A stretch of 40,105 bases of DNA from JAYOFM01 sp038117225 (GCA_038117225.1 JAYOFM010000016.1:1-40105), one strand, 5' to 3'; shown: positions 16,389 to 24,141, counted from the stretch's first letter. Numbers and translations: made by a program. The notes: generated by a model not told the origin, from the letters alone.

Positions 16389-16848
16389 CGGACGCTCCTC
16401 CATGTCATCGGCCTCCATGAATGGCCCGCAGGCTGCTTCGTCGGGTTAGATATAGTGATCATGCGGGCGGGGAAAAGGTCTCTGCGGGTGGTCGCGAGTT
16501 GCATGCGGGCTAAACCGCCGCGCCCCACACCTTGACGCCGTTGCGGCGATCTGTAATTTTCCCCCGGTTCCCGCGCTTGATGGCGGCTCTGGCCACGGCC
16601 GGTCGCCGAAGCGGGACGATCGACATCGGGCTCTTGAATAGACGGCGGTCTTCCGCCCCAGCCTTTATCCCATGAATTTTCCGTCTTTGTACGGAAGGGG
16701 AAGGGCATGCCCGGCTTCAGTGAATCGCTTCGACTCCCGTCATTGCCTTGACACAGCCGCCAGTTGGCGGCGGCGAACTGTTGTGATCATTGAAATGCCC
16801 GGCGGCTCTGTTTCAACCAACCCAAGAGAAACACAAGCGAGGTCAGGA
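16389..16848. other. 460-base gap with three short hairpins, no gene recognised
   Basis: No convincing gene lies here. The strip holds a TCCCGC/GCGGGA arm pair (16569-16574 and 16611-16616) around smaller GC stems, GGCGG-TCTT-CCGCC at 16644-16657, TTCCGT/ACGGAA at 16679-16696, and GCCGCC-AGTT-GGCGGC at 16756-16771. A TTGACA element at 16748-16753 has no -10 at normal spacing. I see none of the conserved boxes of cobalamin, SAM or SAH riboswitches. It is long for this region and is presumably leader or regulatory DNA for the methyltransferase gene that follows. Confidence 0.45.
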
Positions 16849-17811
16849 ATGGACGACAAGATACTCGAAACCATCGGTGAGAACTTCAACACGTCGCGGC
16901 GCATTAAGGCGACCAGCCCGCGCCTGGTCAAACACGACGGCAAGGTCGGGCTGAGCTACACGAACCTGCGGGGGGAGGAAGCCCGCCTCGACGTGACCGA
17001 TATCTATCCAGACGATCCAAGCCAGTTGAAGAAGACGCAGATTCCCCACGTCGCCCAGGCCATGCGAAACCGCGACCTGGATTACATCGCCTGGCTGATC
17101 ATGCGCCAGGTCGACGCCGGGGCAACCATCATCGACCTGTGCATCGATGAGATCTGCGTCGATACGGAAGAACGCCAGGAATGGATGCGTTGGCTGGTGC
17201 CGGTGGCGCAGGGGATCACCGACCTGACCCTGGCGATCGATTCATCGGACCCCAACACCCTGGTCGCCGGGCTGGAAGCCTACGATGCCAGCAAAAGCCG
17301 CCCGGCCATTAATTCCGTCAGCCTGGAAGACGGTCGCCATGAGCTTATTCCGCTCGCCATCGAACATGACGCGCTGCTGTTCGCAAATGCCAGCGGCCGC
17401 GACGGCATGCCGCAGGATGCCGCCGAACGGGTTGCCAATCTTTGCGCGGTGATGGACCTGATGGACACCGCCGGCGTGCCGATGAAGGACCGCTATCTGG
17501 ATCCGCTGGCGTTTCCCGTCGGTGCTGGCTCGGATTTCTCCAAGCACTACCTGGAGGCGGTGCGCGAGATTCGCCGAATCTACCCGGAAGTTCACATTTT
17601 CGGCGGCCATTCGAATACCTCGTTCGGCCTGCCGAAACGCCACCACATTAACAACGCCTTCATCATCCTGGCCATCCAAGCCGGCTGCGACACGCTGATG
17701 ATCGACCCATGCATGAACCGGCCCGAAGACTACATCGCCTTCATGATGGCCAGCGACGTGTTGCTGGGCATTGATGAGATGTCGATGCGCTACATGATGA
17801 AGTACAGATGA
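16849..17811 (+). CDS. Pterin-binding methyltransferase (MtrH/MeTr-like)
   Basis: A 320-residue protein of the dihydropteroate-synthase-like fold used by methyltetrahydrofolate:corrinoid methyltransferases. Typical family features are IGENFNTSR at the start, GATIIDLCIDE near residue 88, LTLAIDSSDP near 125 and RPAINSVSLEDG near 148. FGGHSNTSFGLPKRHHINNA lies near 248 and GCDTLMIDP near 281. It should bind a methylated or methyl-accepting folate, but no corrinoid protein, substrate methyltransferase or reactivase is adjacent, so the partner and reaction are unknown. The ATG at 16849 follows AGGTCAGGA; the frame is open further upstream but loses family similarity. It is preceded by the long structured gap described separately. 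Confidence 0.72.
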   Translation: MDDKILETIGENFNTSRRIKATSPRLVKHDGKVGLSYTNLRGEEARLDVTDIYPDDPSQLKKTQIPHVAQAMRNRDLDYIAWLIMRQVDAGATIIDLCIDEICVDTEERQEWMRWLVPVAQGITDLTLAIDSSDPNTLVAGLEAYDASKSRPAINSVSLEDGRHELIPLAIEHDALLFANASGRDGMPQDAAERVANLCAVMDLMDTAGVPMKDRYLDPLAFPVGAGSDFSKHYLEAVREIRRIYPEVHIFGGHSNTSFGLPKRHHINNAFIILAIQAGCDTLMIDPCMNRPEDYIAFMMASDVLLGIDEMSMRYMMKYR

Positions 17812-17836
17812 TGCCACGGCCCGCCCGATCAGGCGA

Positions 17837-17864
17837 TTGAGTCTCGCCGGCGCCCGGGTATAGT
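17837..17864 (+). promoter_or_regulatory. Sigma-70-like promoter for lysE, probably leaderless
   Basis: TTGAGT (17837-17842), a 16-base spacer and TATAGT (17859-17864) make a good housekeeping promoter. The start site would fall at 17871-17872, on or next to the A of the ATG at 17872, and no Shine-Dalgarno is present, so the mRNA is probably leaderless. Confidence 0.55.
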
Positions 17865-17871
17865 GCGGGCC

Positions 17872-18495
17872 ATGAACATCGAGCTCTGGATAGCGTTTTG
17901 CCTGGCCACTGCGGTCCTGATTCTGATTCCGGGACCGATCGTGACGCTCGTCGTGGCCCAGTCGCTACGGCACGGAACGCGTACCGGGTTGGCCACCGTC
18001 GGCGGCACCATCATCGGTACCTCGATCCTGGTAACCGCCGGCGCGCTGGGTCTGTCGACCATGCTGGCGGTGTTGTCGGACCTGTTCGACGTCATCCGCT
18101 GGACCGGTGCCGCGTATCTGATATGGCTCGGCGTGCGCCAGTGGCAGGCCAAGGCGGTGACGCTCGATGAACTCGATGCCGGCGCCAAGCGGCCAGTCGG
18201 CAAGGTGTTTCTGCAAGGCGTCCTGATCGCCGTCACCAACCCCAAGACGATGCTGTTCTACATCGCCTTCTTTCCGCAGTTCATCGATCTTGCGATGCCG
18301 CTGGCACCACAGCTAACGATCATGACGATCAGCTTCATCGTCATCGCGGCGGTCCTCGACGGCGCCTATGCGCTGCTCGCCGGACGGCTGCGCGAAATGT
18401 TCAAGAGCGAACGCGCGGCGCTGATCCGCTCGCGGATCACGGGCACGCTGCTGATCGTCACTGGCATCGGATTGGCGTTGACCCGTCGCGCCTAG
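17872..18495 (+). CDS. LysE/RhtB family exporter
   Basis: A 207-residue inner-membrane permease with about six hydrophobic segments. The N-terminal ILIPGPIVTLVVAQSLRHG is the hallmark of the LysE/RhtB amino-acid export family, and VTNPKTMLFYIAFFPQFID is the conserved central motif. The exported amino acid or derivative cannot be told. The ATG at 17872 is preferred over GTG at 17863 because the latter lies inside the likely -10 element. It is convergent with leuA, and a small GC-rich hairpin lies between the two stops. Confidence 0.9.
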   Translation: MNIELWIAFCLATAVLILIPGPIVTLVVAQSLRHGTRTGLATVGGTIIGTSILVTAGALGLSTMLAVLSDLFDVIRWTGAAYLIWLGVRQWQAKAVTLDELDAGAKRPVGKVFLQGVLIAVTNPKTMLFYIAFFPQFIDLAMPLAPQLTIMTISFIVIAAVLDGAYALLAGRLREMFKSERAALIRSRITGTLLIVTGIGLALTRRA

Positions 18496-18518
18496 CTAGC
18501 CGAGGCCGGTCACGCGAT

Positions 18519-18532
18519 CGGGGCGAGCCCCG
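18519..18532. terminator. Short GC hairpin between convergent lysE and leuA
   Basis: CGGGG-CGAG-CCCCG forms a compact stem-loop in the 82-base gap between two convergent stop codons. Its place suits a bidirectional terminator, but there is no T run on either side. Confidence 0.35.
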
Positions 18533-18577
18533 AAGGACCCGCCCCGTTCTCCGATCAGTATTCATTGACCGCAAAGA

Positions 18578-20275
18578 TCAGCCGTTCGCCTTGATGCGAT
18601 TGACGGCACTGACCACGGCCTTCAAGGAGGCGTGGACGATGTTGGGATCGCGGCCGACGCCGAAGATGGGGGCACCGCCTTCCGGTTCGATTTCCACATA
18701 GGCCATGGCCGTGGCGTCGGCGCCGGTGCCGACCGCGTGTTCGTGATAATCGACGAGACGGAATTCGACCCCAGCGTGTTTCCTCAGGGCGCCGCAGAAC
18801 GCATCGATGGGACCGTTACCACGACCTTCGATGGTGATCTCGTTGCCGTTTTCCAAAACCACGGCGGTGAGGTTGCGAATCTCGCTGGCGTGGGTGTCGG
18901 GCACCGTGCGGTGTTCCTGGAAGGCATAGGGGCCGTCCTGTTCCAGGTATTCATCCTGGAAGGCCCGCCAGATTTCCTGTGACGACATCTCCTTGCCGCT
19001 TTCGTCCGCTTCCACCTGTACTACCTGGCTGAATTCGATCTGCAGACGCCGCGGCAGTTCGAAGCCGTAATCGGTTTCCATGACATAGGCGATGCCGCCC
19101 TTGCCGGATTGGCTGTTGATGCGAATCACCGCTTCGTAGCTGCGACCCACATCCAGCGGATCAATGGGCAGATAGGGCACCGCCCACTCGGGACTGTTGG
19201 ACGCTTCCGCCGCCGTGAAACCTTTCTTGATGGCATCCTGGTGGGAACCGGAAAACGCCGTGAACACCAACTCCCCGACATAGGGATGGCGCGGATGCAC
19301 CGGCAGCTGGTTGCAGTGCTCGGCGACCCGGCGTACGGCGTTGATGTCGGAGAAATCGAGTTCCGGTTCGACCCCCTGCGTATACATGTTCATGGCTAGG
19401 GTCACCACGTCGACGTTGCCGGTGCGCTCGCCGTTGCCGAACAACGTTCCCTCGATGCGATCGGCGCCGGCCATGACGCCCAGTTCCGCCGCCGCGACGC
19501 CGGTGCCGCGGTCATTGTGCGGATGCAGCGACAGAATGATCGACTCCCGGTTGGCCAGATTGCGGTGCATCCATTCGATCTGATCCGCATAGACGTTGGC
19601 CGACGCCATTTCCACCGTCGCTGGCAGGTTAATGATGGTCGGGTCGTCCGGCGTCGCCTGCCACACCGCGACCACGGCGTCACAGACCTCCTTCGCGTAG
19701 TCGAGTTCGGTTCCGGTGAAGCTTTCCGGCGAATACTGGAAGCGGATGTTGTCCTCCGCCGGCGCCTGATCGCGCAAAGTCTTGCAGATTTCGGCGGCGT
19801 CCACGGCGATCTTTGTGATGCCGTCCCGGTCCAGACCGAACACGACCCTGCGCTGCAGCGTCGAGGTCGAATTGTAGAGATGCACGATCGAGTTCCTGGC
19901 GCCGCGTACCGATTCGAATGTGCGTTCGATCAGATGCTCGCGGGCCTGCGTCAGCACCTGGATGGTGACGTCGTCTGGAATCATGCCCTCGTCGATGATT
20001 TCCCGCACGAAGTCGAAATCGGTCTGCGAGGCGGCGGGAAAGCCGACCTCGATTTCCTTGAAGCCGATGTCGACGAGGGTCTGAAACATGCGGCGCTTGC
20101 GTTCCGGTCCCATCGGTTCGATCAGCGCCTGATTGCCGTCGCGAAGATCGACCGAACACCAGATTGGCGCCTTGGTGATGACGCGGTTCGGCCACTGGCG
20201 GTCAGGCAGGTCGATGGGGGCGAAGGGCACGTATTTGGCACCCGGATTCATGCGTGTGGGTTTTTGTGTGGACAT
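18578..20275 (-). CDS. leuA: 2-Isopropylmalate synthase
   Basis: LeuA condenses acetyl-CoA and 2-oxoisovalerate in the first committed step of leucine synthesis. At 565 residues it is of the longer (actinobacterial-type, LeuA2) class. The catalytic TIM barrel contains SVDLRDGNQALIEPM near residue 40, VGFPAASQTDFDFV near 78 and SLHPHNDRGTGVAAAELG near 252 with the metal-binding His pair. GNGERTGNVDVVTLAMNMY follows. Residues from about 430 form the C-terminal regulatory domain (DAFCGALRKHAGVEFRLVDY), where leucine feedback normally acts. GAGGAGA precedes the ATG. The gene has a 380-base leader region with a leucine-rich leader peptide and inverted repeats, so attenuation by leucyl-tRNA supply is likely. 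Confidence 0.95.
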   Translation of the reverse strand: MSTQKPTRMNPGAKYVPFAPIDLPDRQWPNRVITKAPIWCSVDLRDGNQALIEPMGPERKRRMFQTLVDIGFKEIEVGFPAASQTDFDFVREIIDEGMIPDDVTIQVLTQAREHLIERTFESVRGARNSIVHLYNSTSTLQRRVVFGLDRDGITKIAVDAAEICKTLRDQAPAEDNIRFQYSPESFTGTELDYAKEVCDAVVAVWQATPDDPTIINLPATVEMASANVYADQIEWMHRNLANRESIILSLHPHNDRGTGVAAAELGVMAGADRIEGTLFGNGERTGNVDVVTLAMNMYTQGVEPELDFSDINAVRRVAEHCNQLPVHPRHPYVGELVFTAFSGSHQDAIKKGFTAAEASNSPEWAVPYLPIDPLDVGRSYEAVIRINSQSGKGGIAYVMETDYGFELPRRLQIEFSQVVQVEADESGKEMSSQEIWRAFQDEYLEQDGPYAFQEHRTVPDTHASEIRNLTAVVLENGNEITIEGRGNGPIDAFCGALRKHAGVEFRLVDYHEHAVGTGADATAMAYVEIEPEGGAPIFGVGRDPNIVHASLKAVVSAVNRIKANG

Positions 20276-20327
20276 GGTCCTGGTCTCCTCATAGCCACCC
20301 GCTTCAACGGGGCGGCATAATTTGCGT

Positions 20328-20474
20328 CTAGGGCTGTAACGGCGCCAGGGACGACCGCCGGCGGGCCGCGTCGGACCGGCGGTCGCGGCTAAGTCGCGGC
20401 GCCAGGGCCAGGATGCGGACCAGGACGCGGACGGGCGGAAAAGACGTAGACGAGAAACGGTTCTGGGGAGTCAT
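20328..20474 (-). CDS. Small ORF in the leuA leader, 48 codons
   Basis: An open frame starting with ATG behind AGGTGAT at a good spacing. Residues 15-28 (VRVLVRILALAPRL) are rich in Val, Ile and Leu, which would suit a branched-chain leader. The rest is Arg/Pro-rich and could be chance in GC-rich DNA. It overlaps a 10-bp inverted repeat at 20352-20385. It may be translated, but I cannot tell whether it has a function. Confidence 0.3.
   Translation of the reverse strand: MTPQNRFSSTSFPPVRVLVRILALAPRLSRDRRSDAARRRSSLAPLQP
20352..20385 (-). promoter_or_regulatory. 10-bp inverted repeat in the leuA leader
   Basis: CGACCGCCGG (20352-20361) and CCGGCGGTCG (20376-20385) form a perfect 10-bp stem with a 14-base loop, about 77 bases before the leuA start. 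There is no T run after it in the direction of leuA. It may be a second folding element of the leader. Confidence 0.45.
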
Positions 20475-20506
20475 CGCTAAATCACCTGATGGCTAAAAAG
20501 CCGAAT

Positions 20507-20605
20507 TACGAAGAACGAACGCGCAAAGCGCGCAAACGGCCCGGCGTCCCTCAGGACACCGGGGTAATAAGGCCCAGCAGAAGAGTCGGGGCCGCGTTCT
20601 TCGTA
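20507..20605 (-). promoter_or_regulatory. Attenuator-like structures in the leuA leader
   Basis: Three competing elements can be drawn on the minus strand. The coding region for the start of the leader peptide (20595-20605) is perfectly complementary over 11 bases to 20507-20517 further downstream. A strong 10-bp stem with one G-U pair (20540-20549 with 20554-20563) covers the leader stop codon, directly after the leucine codons. A 5-bp CGCGC-AAA-GCGCG stem (20520-20532) follows. A T-rich GGCTTTTTAGCC lies just beyond, near 20491-20502. Which arm forms the terminator is uncertain. Confidence 0.5.
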
Positions 20606-20622
20606 TCAGTGACAGCGTTCAT
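20551..20622 (-). CDS. leuL: Leucine leader peptide of leuA
   Basis: A 23-residue frame with ATG at 20622 and TGA at 20551-20553. Codons 14-19 read Leu-Leu-Leu-Gly-Leu-Ile, four of them leucine, and the stop lies inside a strong stem. A short peptide with clustered regulatory codons, placed ahead of leuA and followed by alternative stems, is the arrangement of ribosome-mediated attenuation. There is no Shine-Dalgarno, but the promoter just upstream would start the RNA at or within a few bases of the ATG, as with leaderless leader peptides known in other alphaproteobacteria. I recognise the pattern, not the exact peptide. Confidence 0.62.
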   Translation of the reverse strand: MNAVTDTKNAAPTLLLGLITPVS

Positions 20623-20631
20623 GCGGCGGAC

Positions 20632-20659
20632 ATTAGCTGCTCGGACGTGGAAACGTCAA
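20632..20659 (-). promoter_or_regulatory. Candidate leuA leader promoter
   Basis: On the minus strand TTGACG (20659-20654), a 16-base spacer and GCTAAT (20637-20632) resemble a housekeeping promoter. The -35 element overlaps the stop codon of the RraA-like gene, and transcription would begin about at 20625, next to the leader ATG. Confidence 0.5.
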
Positions 20660-21375
20660 TCCTTGGCCATCGTCTCCGATGGCTCCACCCAGGTTTCGTA
20701 CTCGGCTTTTGTCGCCTCGTTGGGTGGATAGGTGCCGATGACCGGTCGTCCCTCGTTGATTTTTTCCAGCGCGAAGCGCTCGAAGCGTTCCTGCGCCGGG
20801 CCGTCGCGCACGATCTCCGCGGCCAGGTGGGCCGGGATGACGACGACGCCGTCACCGTCCGCCTTGATGATGTCGCCGGGAAAGACGGCGACGCCGCCGC
20901 AGGCGATCGGAGTCTGCACGTCCGCCGCCGAGTGGCCGTTGACGTGCGCCGGCGCCGCCGGGCCGGCGGCATAGATGGCCAGTCCCGTCGCCCGCACCTC
21001 CGCCGCATCACGGATGCCGCCATCGGTGACGACGCCGGCGACACCACGCACCACCAGACGGGCGGCCAGCAAATCCCCCATCACCGCCACGTCGCCCTGG
21101 CCGCGCCCGTCGATAACCAGCACGGAGCCGGGCGACACATCCTCGATGGCGCGGCGCGGCGGATAATCGGCGGCCCCCAACACCTCGGGCGTGGAACGAT
21201 CCTCGCGCCACGGCACGAAACGCAGGGTATAGGCCTCGCCAACCAAGTTCGGTGCCTCGGCGCCCAGGGGCGTGGCACCGGCGACATAAACATTGCGAAT
21301 GCCGCGTTTCAGCAACTGCATGGAGACCGTCGCCGCCGTCAACCCGAGCAGGCCCTGCCGTGTCGCCTCGTCCAT
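20656..21375 (-). CDS. RraA-like / HMG aldolase family protein
   Basis: A 239-residue member of the RraA family, which contains RNase E regulators and divalent-metal aldolases or decarboxylases for hydroxymethylglutarate-type acids. The core is GDLLAARLVVRGVAGVVTDG followed by GGIRDAAEVRATGLAIYA. The GD and R-D pair are those used for metal and substrate in the aldolase branch. An extended N-terminus and a C-terminal tail (ERFERFALEKINEGRPVIG) fit the aldolase-like branch better than short E. coli RraA. Its substrate is unknown. GGAGGATCG precedes the ATG. Its stop codon lies in the putative leuA promoter, 34 bases before the leucine leader peptide. Confidence 0.8.
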   Translation of the reverse strand: MDEATRQGLLGLTAATVSMQLLKRGIRNVYVAGATPLGAEAPNLVGEAYTLRFVPWREDRSTPEVLGAADYPPRRAIEDVSPGSVLVIDGRGQGDVAVMGDLLAARLVVRGVAGVVTDGGIRDAAEVRATGLAIYAAGPAAPAHVNGHSAADVQTPIACGGVAVFPGDIIKADGDGVVVIPAHLAAEIVRDGPAQERFERFALEKINEGRPVIGTYPPNEATKAEYETWVEPSETMAKD

Positions 21376-21436
21376 TTCGATCCTCCATGTCTGCCAACAT
21401 CAAACCCATAGCCTAGAGCATATTTTCCATGACGCC

Positions 21437-21661
21437 ATGCCGTTGAACGCCTATATGTGGCTCATGGAGTCCGTGCTGCCCTTCTTGCTGGGTGTGGCGA
21501 TGCTGGCGACGCTGGGCGTGCTGGTGGTCGGCATCGTGTCGTTCGCGCTTAATGGGCCATTCTATCAGAAAAATTCCAACAAATTGATGCGCCTGCGCGT
21601 GCTCGGCCAGGGTATCGCCGTGGCGATCATGGGCCTGATCGTGCTGATCGCGGCAAACTGA
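21437..21661 (+). CDS. HIG1-like twin-transmembrane protein
   Basis: A 74-residue protein with two hydrophobic helices (about 8-33 and 53-72). They are joined by a loop FALNGPFYQKNSNKLMRLRV that resembles the conserved NKLMRLRVLGQ pattern of HIG1-domain proteins. Bacterial members are small inner-membrane proteins of unclear role, sometimes linked to respiratory complexes. The ribosome site is weak; ATG at 21437 or at 21455 could be used. It ends 16 bases before the adenosyltransferase gene and is probably cotranscribed with it. Confidence 0.75.
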   Translation: MPLNAYMWLMESVLPFLLGVAMLATLGVLVVGIVSFALNGPFYQKNSNKLMRLRVLGQGIAVAIMGLIVLIAAN

Positions 21662-21677
21662 CGAAAGAATTTTCCCC

Positions 21678-22244
21678 ATGGTGACGTTGACCAAGATTTA
21701 TACCCGTGGTGGCGACGGGGGCGAGACCTCGCTGGGGTCCGGCGCGCGGGTCAAGAAGCACGATCTACGGGTCGCCGCCTATGGCACCACGGATGAGGCC
21801 AACGGCGTCATTGGTTTGGCGCGCCTGCACACCACGGGCGAGGACGACGCCATGCTGGCGCGTATCCAGAACGATTTGTTCGATCTCGGCGCCGATCTGT
21901 GCACGCCTGAAGACGGCGGCAAGCGGTCTGCCGGCGCGCTGCGCATCGTCGATGCGCAGGTCGACCGACTGGAAGCCGAAATCGATGCCATGAACGCGGA
22001 TCTGGCGCCGTTGACATCGTTCGTGCTGCCGGGCGGCAAGCCGGGGGCGGCATATCTGCATCTGGCGCGCACCGTGGTGCGCCGGGCGGAGCGCCTGATG
22101 ACGGAACTGGCGGAAACCGACCCCATCAACGCCGCCGCCGTGAAGTACGTGAACCGGCTCTCCGATCATCTATTCGTGCTCGCCCGCCGGCTCAACGACA
22201 ACGGCGCCGACGATGTCTTGTGGCAGCCGGGCGCCAACCGCTAG
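21678..22244 (+). CDS. PduO-type cob(I)alamin adenosyltransferase
   Basis: This enzyme transfers the adenosyl group of ATP to cob(I)alamin to make adenosylcobalamin. The 188-residue, all-helical protein shows the family signature: IYTRGGDGGETSLGSGARV binds ATP at the N-terminus, AAYGTTDEANGVIGLA follows, and RRAERL and NRLSDHLFVLAR lie in the C-terminal helices. Adenosylcobalamin is the cofactor of Ecm, encoded 11 kb away, which gives this gene a clear place in the same pathway. No cobalamin riboswitch is visible upstream. Confidence 0.92.
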   Translation: MVTLTKIYTRGGDGGETSLGSGARVKKHDLRVAAYGTTDEANGVIGLARLHTTGEDDAMLARIQNDLFDLGADLCTPEDGGKRSAGALRIVDAQVDRLEAEIDAMNADLAPLTSFVLPGGKPGAAYLHLARTVVRRAERLMTELAETDPINAAAVKYVNRLSDHLFVLARRLNDNGADDVLWQPGANR

Positions 22245-22294
22245 CCCGCTGTCCAGGCCGATTTATCCGCCGTATTTATCGTCGCAAAGGTGCC

Positions 22295-22323
22295 TTGACC
22301 GCTGTTTGGCCGAGTCTTATTGT
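22295..22323 (+). promoter_or_regulatory. Candidate etfBA promoter
   Basis: TTGACC (22295-22300), a 17-base spacer and TATTGT (22318-22323) lie in the 207-base gap before etfB. The predicted leader of about 120 bases holds small inverted repeats only. Confidence 0.45.
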
Positions 22324-22451
22324 GCACTGCGATATAAGCTGGAAACGGTTAATTTCGGGCGTCTTCGGGCATCTTGAAATTGAGAGTTGCCGGTTAATCG
22401 GACGATATTCCCAACCGCTACGATAACCGTCGGATACAAAGCGAAACCGCC

Positions 22452-23201
22452 ATGAAAGTTCTCGTCGCCGTCAAGCGGGTGGTCGATTACAACGTCAAAA
22501 TCCGGGTCAAGCCGGACCAGACCGGAGTCGAACTCGCCAACGTTAAGATGTCCATGAACCCGTTCGACGAAATTGCCGTCGAAGAGGGTGTCCGCATGAA
22601 GGAAGCCGGCATCGCCGACGAACTGATCGCGGTGTCCATCGGCCCGACCCAGGCGCAGGAAACCATCCGCACCGCGCTGGCCATGGGCGCCGATCGCGGC
22701 ATTCTGATCGAAGCCGGTCATGACGTGGAGCCGCTGGCCGTCGCCAAGCTGCTGAAAGCCGTCGTTGAGCGCGAGAATCCCGGCCTGGTCATCGTCGGCA
22801 AGCAGGCCATCGATGACGATTCCAACCAGACCGGTCAGATGCTGTCGGCGTTGCTTGACTGGCCGCAGGCGACGTTCGCCTCCGAAATCAAGATCGATGG
22901 CGACAAGGCCGACGTCACCCGCGAGGTCGACGGCGGGCTGGAAACCATCAACGTCAACCTGCCGGCCGTGGTCTCCACCGATCTGCGCCTCAACGAGCCG
23001 CGCTATGCCTCGCTGCCGAATATCATGAAGGCCAAAAAGAAGTCCATCGACACGCTGAGCGTCGATGAACTGGGTGTTGATGTGGCGCCGCGGCTCACGG
23101 TCCTCAAGGTCGTCGAGCCACCGAAGCGTCAGGCCGGCGTCATGGTCGCCGACGCCGCCGAACTCGCCGCCAAACTACGCAACGAAGCCAAGGTGATTTG
23201 A
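22452..23201 (+). CDS. etfB: Electron transfer flavoprotein subunit beta
   Basis: EtfB is the AMP-binding subunit of the electron transfer flavoprotein, which takes electrons from acyl-CoA dehydrogenases and passes them to ETF-ubiquinone oxidoreductase. It is 249 residues, the usual size. MKVLVAVKRVVDYNVKIRVK at the start, NPFDEIAVEEGVRMKEAG near 36 and GKQAIDDDSNQTGQMLSALL near 117 are family motifs. LNEPRYASLPNIMKAKKK near 179 contains the recognition loop that contacts partner dehydrogenases. etfA follows after one base, so the two are coupled. Mcd is a likely client. Confidence 0.96.
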   Translation: MKVLVAVKRVVDYNVKIRVKPDQTGVELANVKMSMNPFDEIAVEEGVRMKEAGIADELIAVSIGPTQAQETIRTALAMGADRGILIEAGHDVEPLAVAKLLKAVVERENPGLVIVGKQAIDDDSNQTGQMLSALLDWPQATFASEIKIDGDKADVTREVDGGLETINVNLPAVVSTDLRLNEPRYASLPNIMKAKKKSIDTLSVDELGVDVAPRLTVLKVVEPPKRQAGVMVADAAELAAKLRNEAKVI

Positions 23202-23202
23202 G

Positions 23203-24141
23203 ATGAGCGTCCTCGTCTTTGCCGAACATGAAGCGGGCGCCGTCAAGCCGGCTTCGCTGCACGCCGTCACCGCCGCCAAGCAACTGGGTGATGTGACGGT
23301 ATTGATCGCCGGCGCCGATTGCCGTGCCGCCGCCGACGCCGCCGCCAAGATCGATGGCGTGTCCAAGGTGCTGTGCGCTGATGACGCCGCCTATGCGAAC
23401 ACCCTGGCGGAAAACATGGCGCCGTTGGTGGTGTCCCTGGCCGGTGATTACGGCTACGTGCTGGCCGCCGCGACCACCGTCGGCAAGAATATCCTGCCGC
23501 GCGTCGCCGCCAAGCTGGACGTGGCGCAGATTTCCGAGATTTCGGCCATCGACGGACCGGATACGTTCGTACGACCGATCTACGCCGGCAATGCCATGGC
23601 GACGGTTCAATCGAGTGACGCCATCAAGGTCATCACGGTTCGCGCCACCGCGTTCGAGCCCGCCGCCGCCGAAGGTGGTAGCGCCACCGTCGAGGATATC
23701 GCAGCGACCGCCGATGCCGGCCTGTCGCGTTTCATCGGCCAGGCACTGACGAAGTCGGAACGTCCGGAACTGACCAGCGCGAAAATCGTCATTTCCGGTG
23801 GCCGCGGCATGCAGTCGGGCGACAACTTCCCTATCCTGGAAGATGTCGCCGACAAGCTGGGTGCCGCCGTCGGAGCGTCGCGCGCCGCCGTCGATGCCGG
23901 TTTCGTGCCCAACGACTATCAGGTCGGCCAAACCGGCAAGGTGGTGGCGCCCGATCTGTATATCGCCGTCGGAATTTCCGGCGCCATTCAGCATCTCGCC
24001 GGCATGAAGGATTCCAAGGTGATCGTCGCCATCAACAAGGACGAGGAAGCGCCGATCTTCCAGGTCGCCGATTATGGTCTGGTGGCCGATTTGTTTGACG
24101 CGGTGCCCGCCTTCTCGAAGGCGATTGACGAATTGGACTGA
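23203..24141 (+). CDS. etfA: Electron transfer flavoprotein subunit alpha
   Basis: EtfA carries the FAD of the ETF heterodimer. The 312-residue protein has a variable N-terminal domain and the conserved C-terminal FAD domain: VISGGRGMQSGDNFPILED near residue 197, YQVGQTGKVVAPDLYIAVG near 241, SGAIQHLAGM near 261 and VAINKDEEAPIFQVADYGLV near 275. Its start lies one base after the etfB stop. With 3-hydroxybutyryl-CoA dehydrogenase 63 bases downstream it forms a fatty-acid/C4 metabolism operon. Confidence 0.96.
   Translation: MSVLVFAEHEAGAVKPASLHAVTAAKQLGDVTVLIAGADCRAAADAAAKIDGVSKVLCADDAAYANTLAENMAPLVVSLAGDYGYVLAAATTVGKNILPRVAAKLDVAQISEISAIDGPDTFVRPIYAGNAMATVQSSDAIKVITVRATAFEPAAAEGGSATVEDIAATADAGLSRFIGQALTKSERPELTSAKIVISGGRGMQSGDNFPILEDVADKLGAAVGASRAAVDAGFVPNDYQVGQTGKVVAPDLYIAVGISGAIQHLAGMKDSKVIVAINKDEEAPIFQVADYGLVADLFDAVPAFSKAIDELD

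Noticed and set aside
16385..16708. 107-codon minus-strand frame in the gap before the methyltransferase
   Set aside because: No ribosome site, Arg/Pro-rich low-complexity translation, and it overlaps the phosphatase start; not supported as a gene.
20489..20731. 80-codon plus-strand frame beginning MAKKPNYEER
   Set aside because: It resembles small basic proteins at its start but runs antisense through the leuA leader and the end of the RraA-like gene, with no good ribosome site.
22245..22451. Possible cobalamin riboswitch near the adenosyltransferase, etf or ecm genes
   Set aside because: I found no B12-box-like sequence or the expected core in the gaps before 21678, 22452 or 10425.
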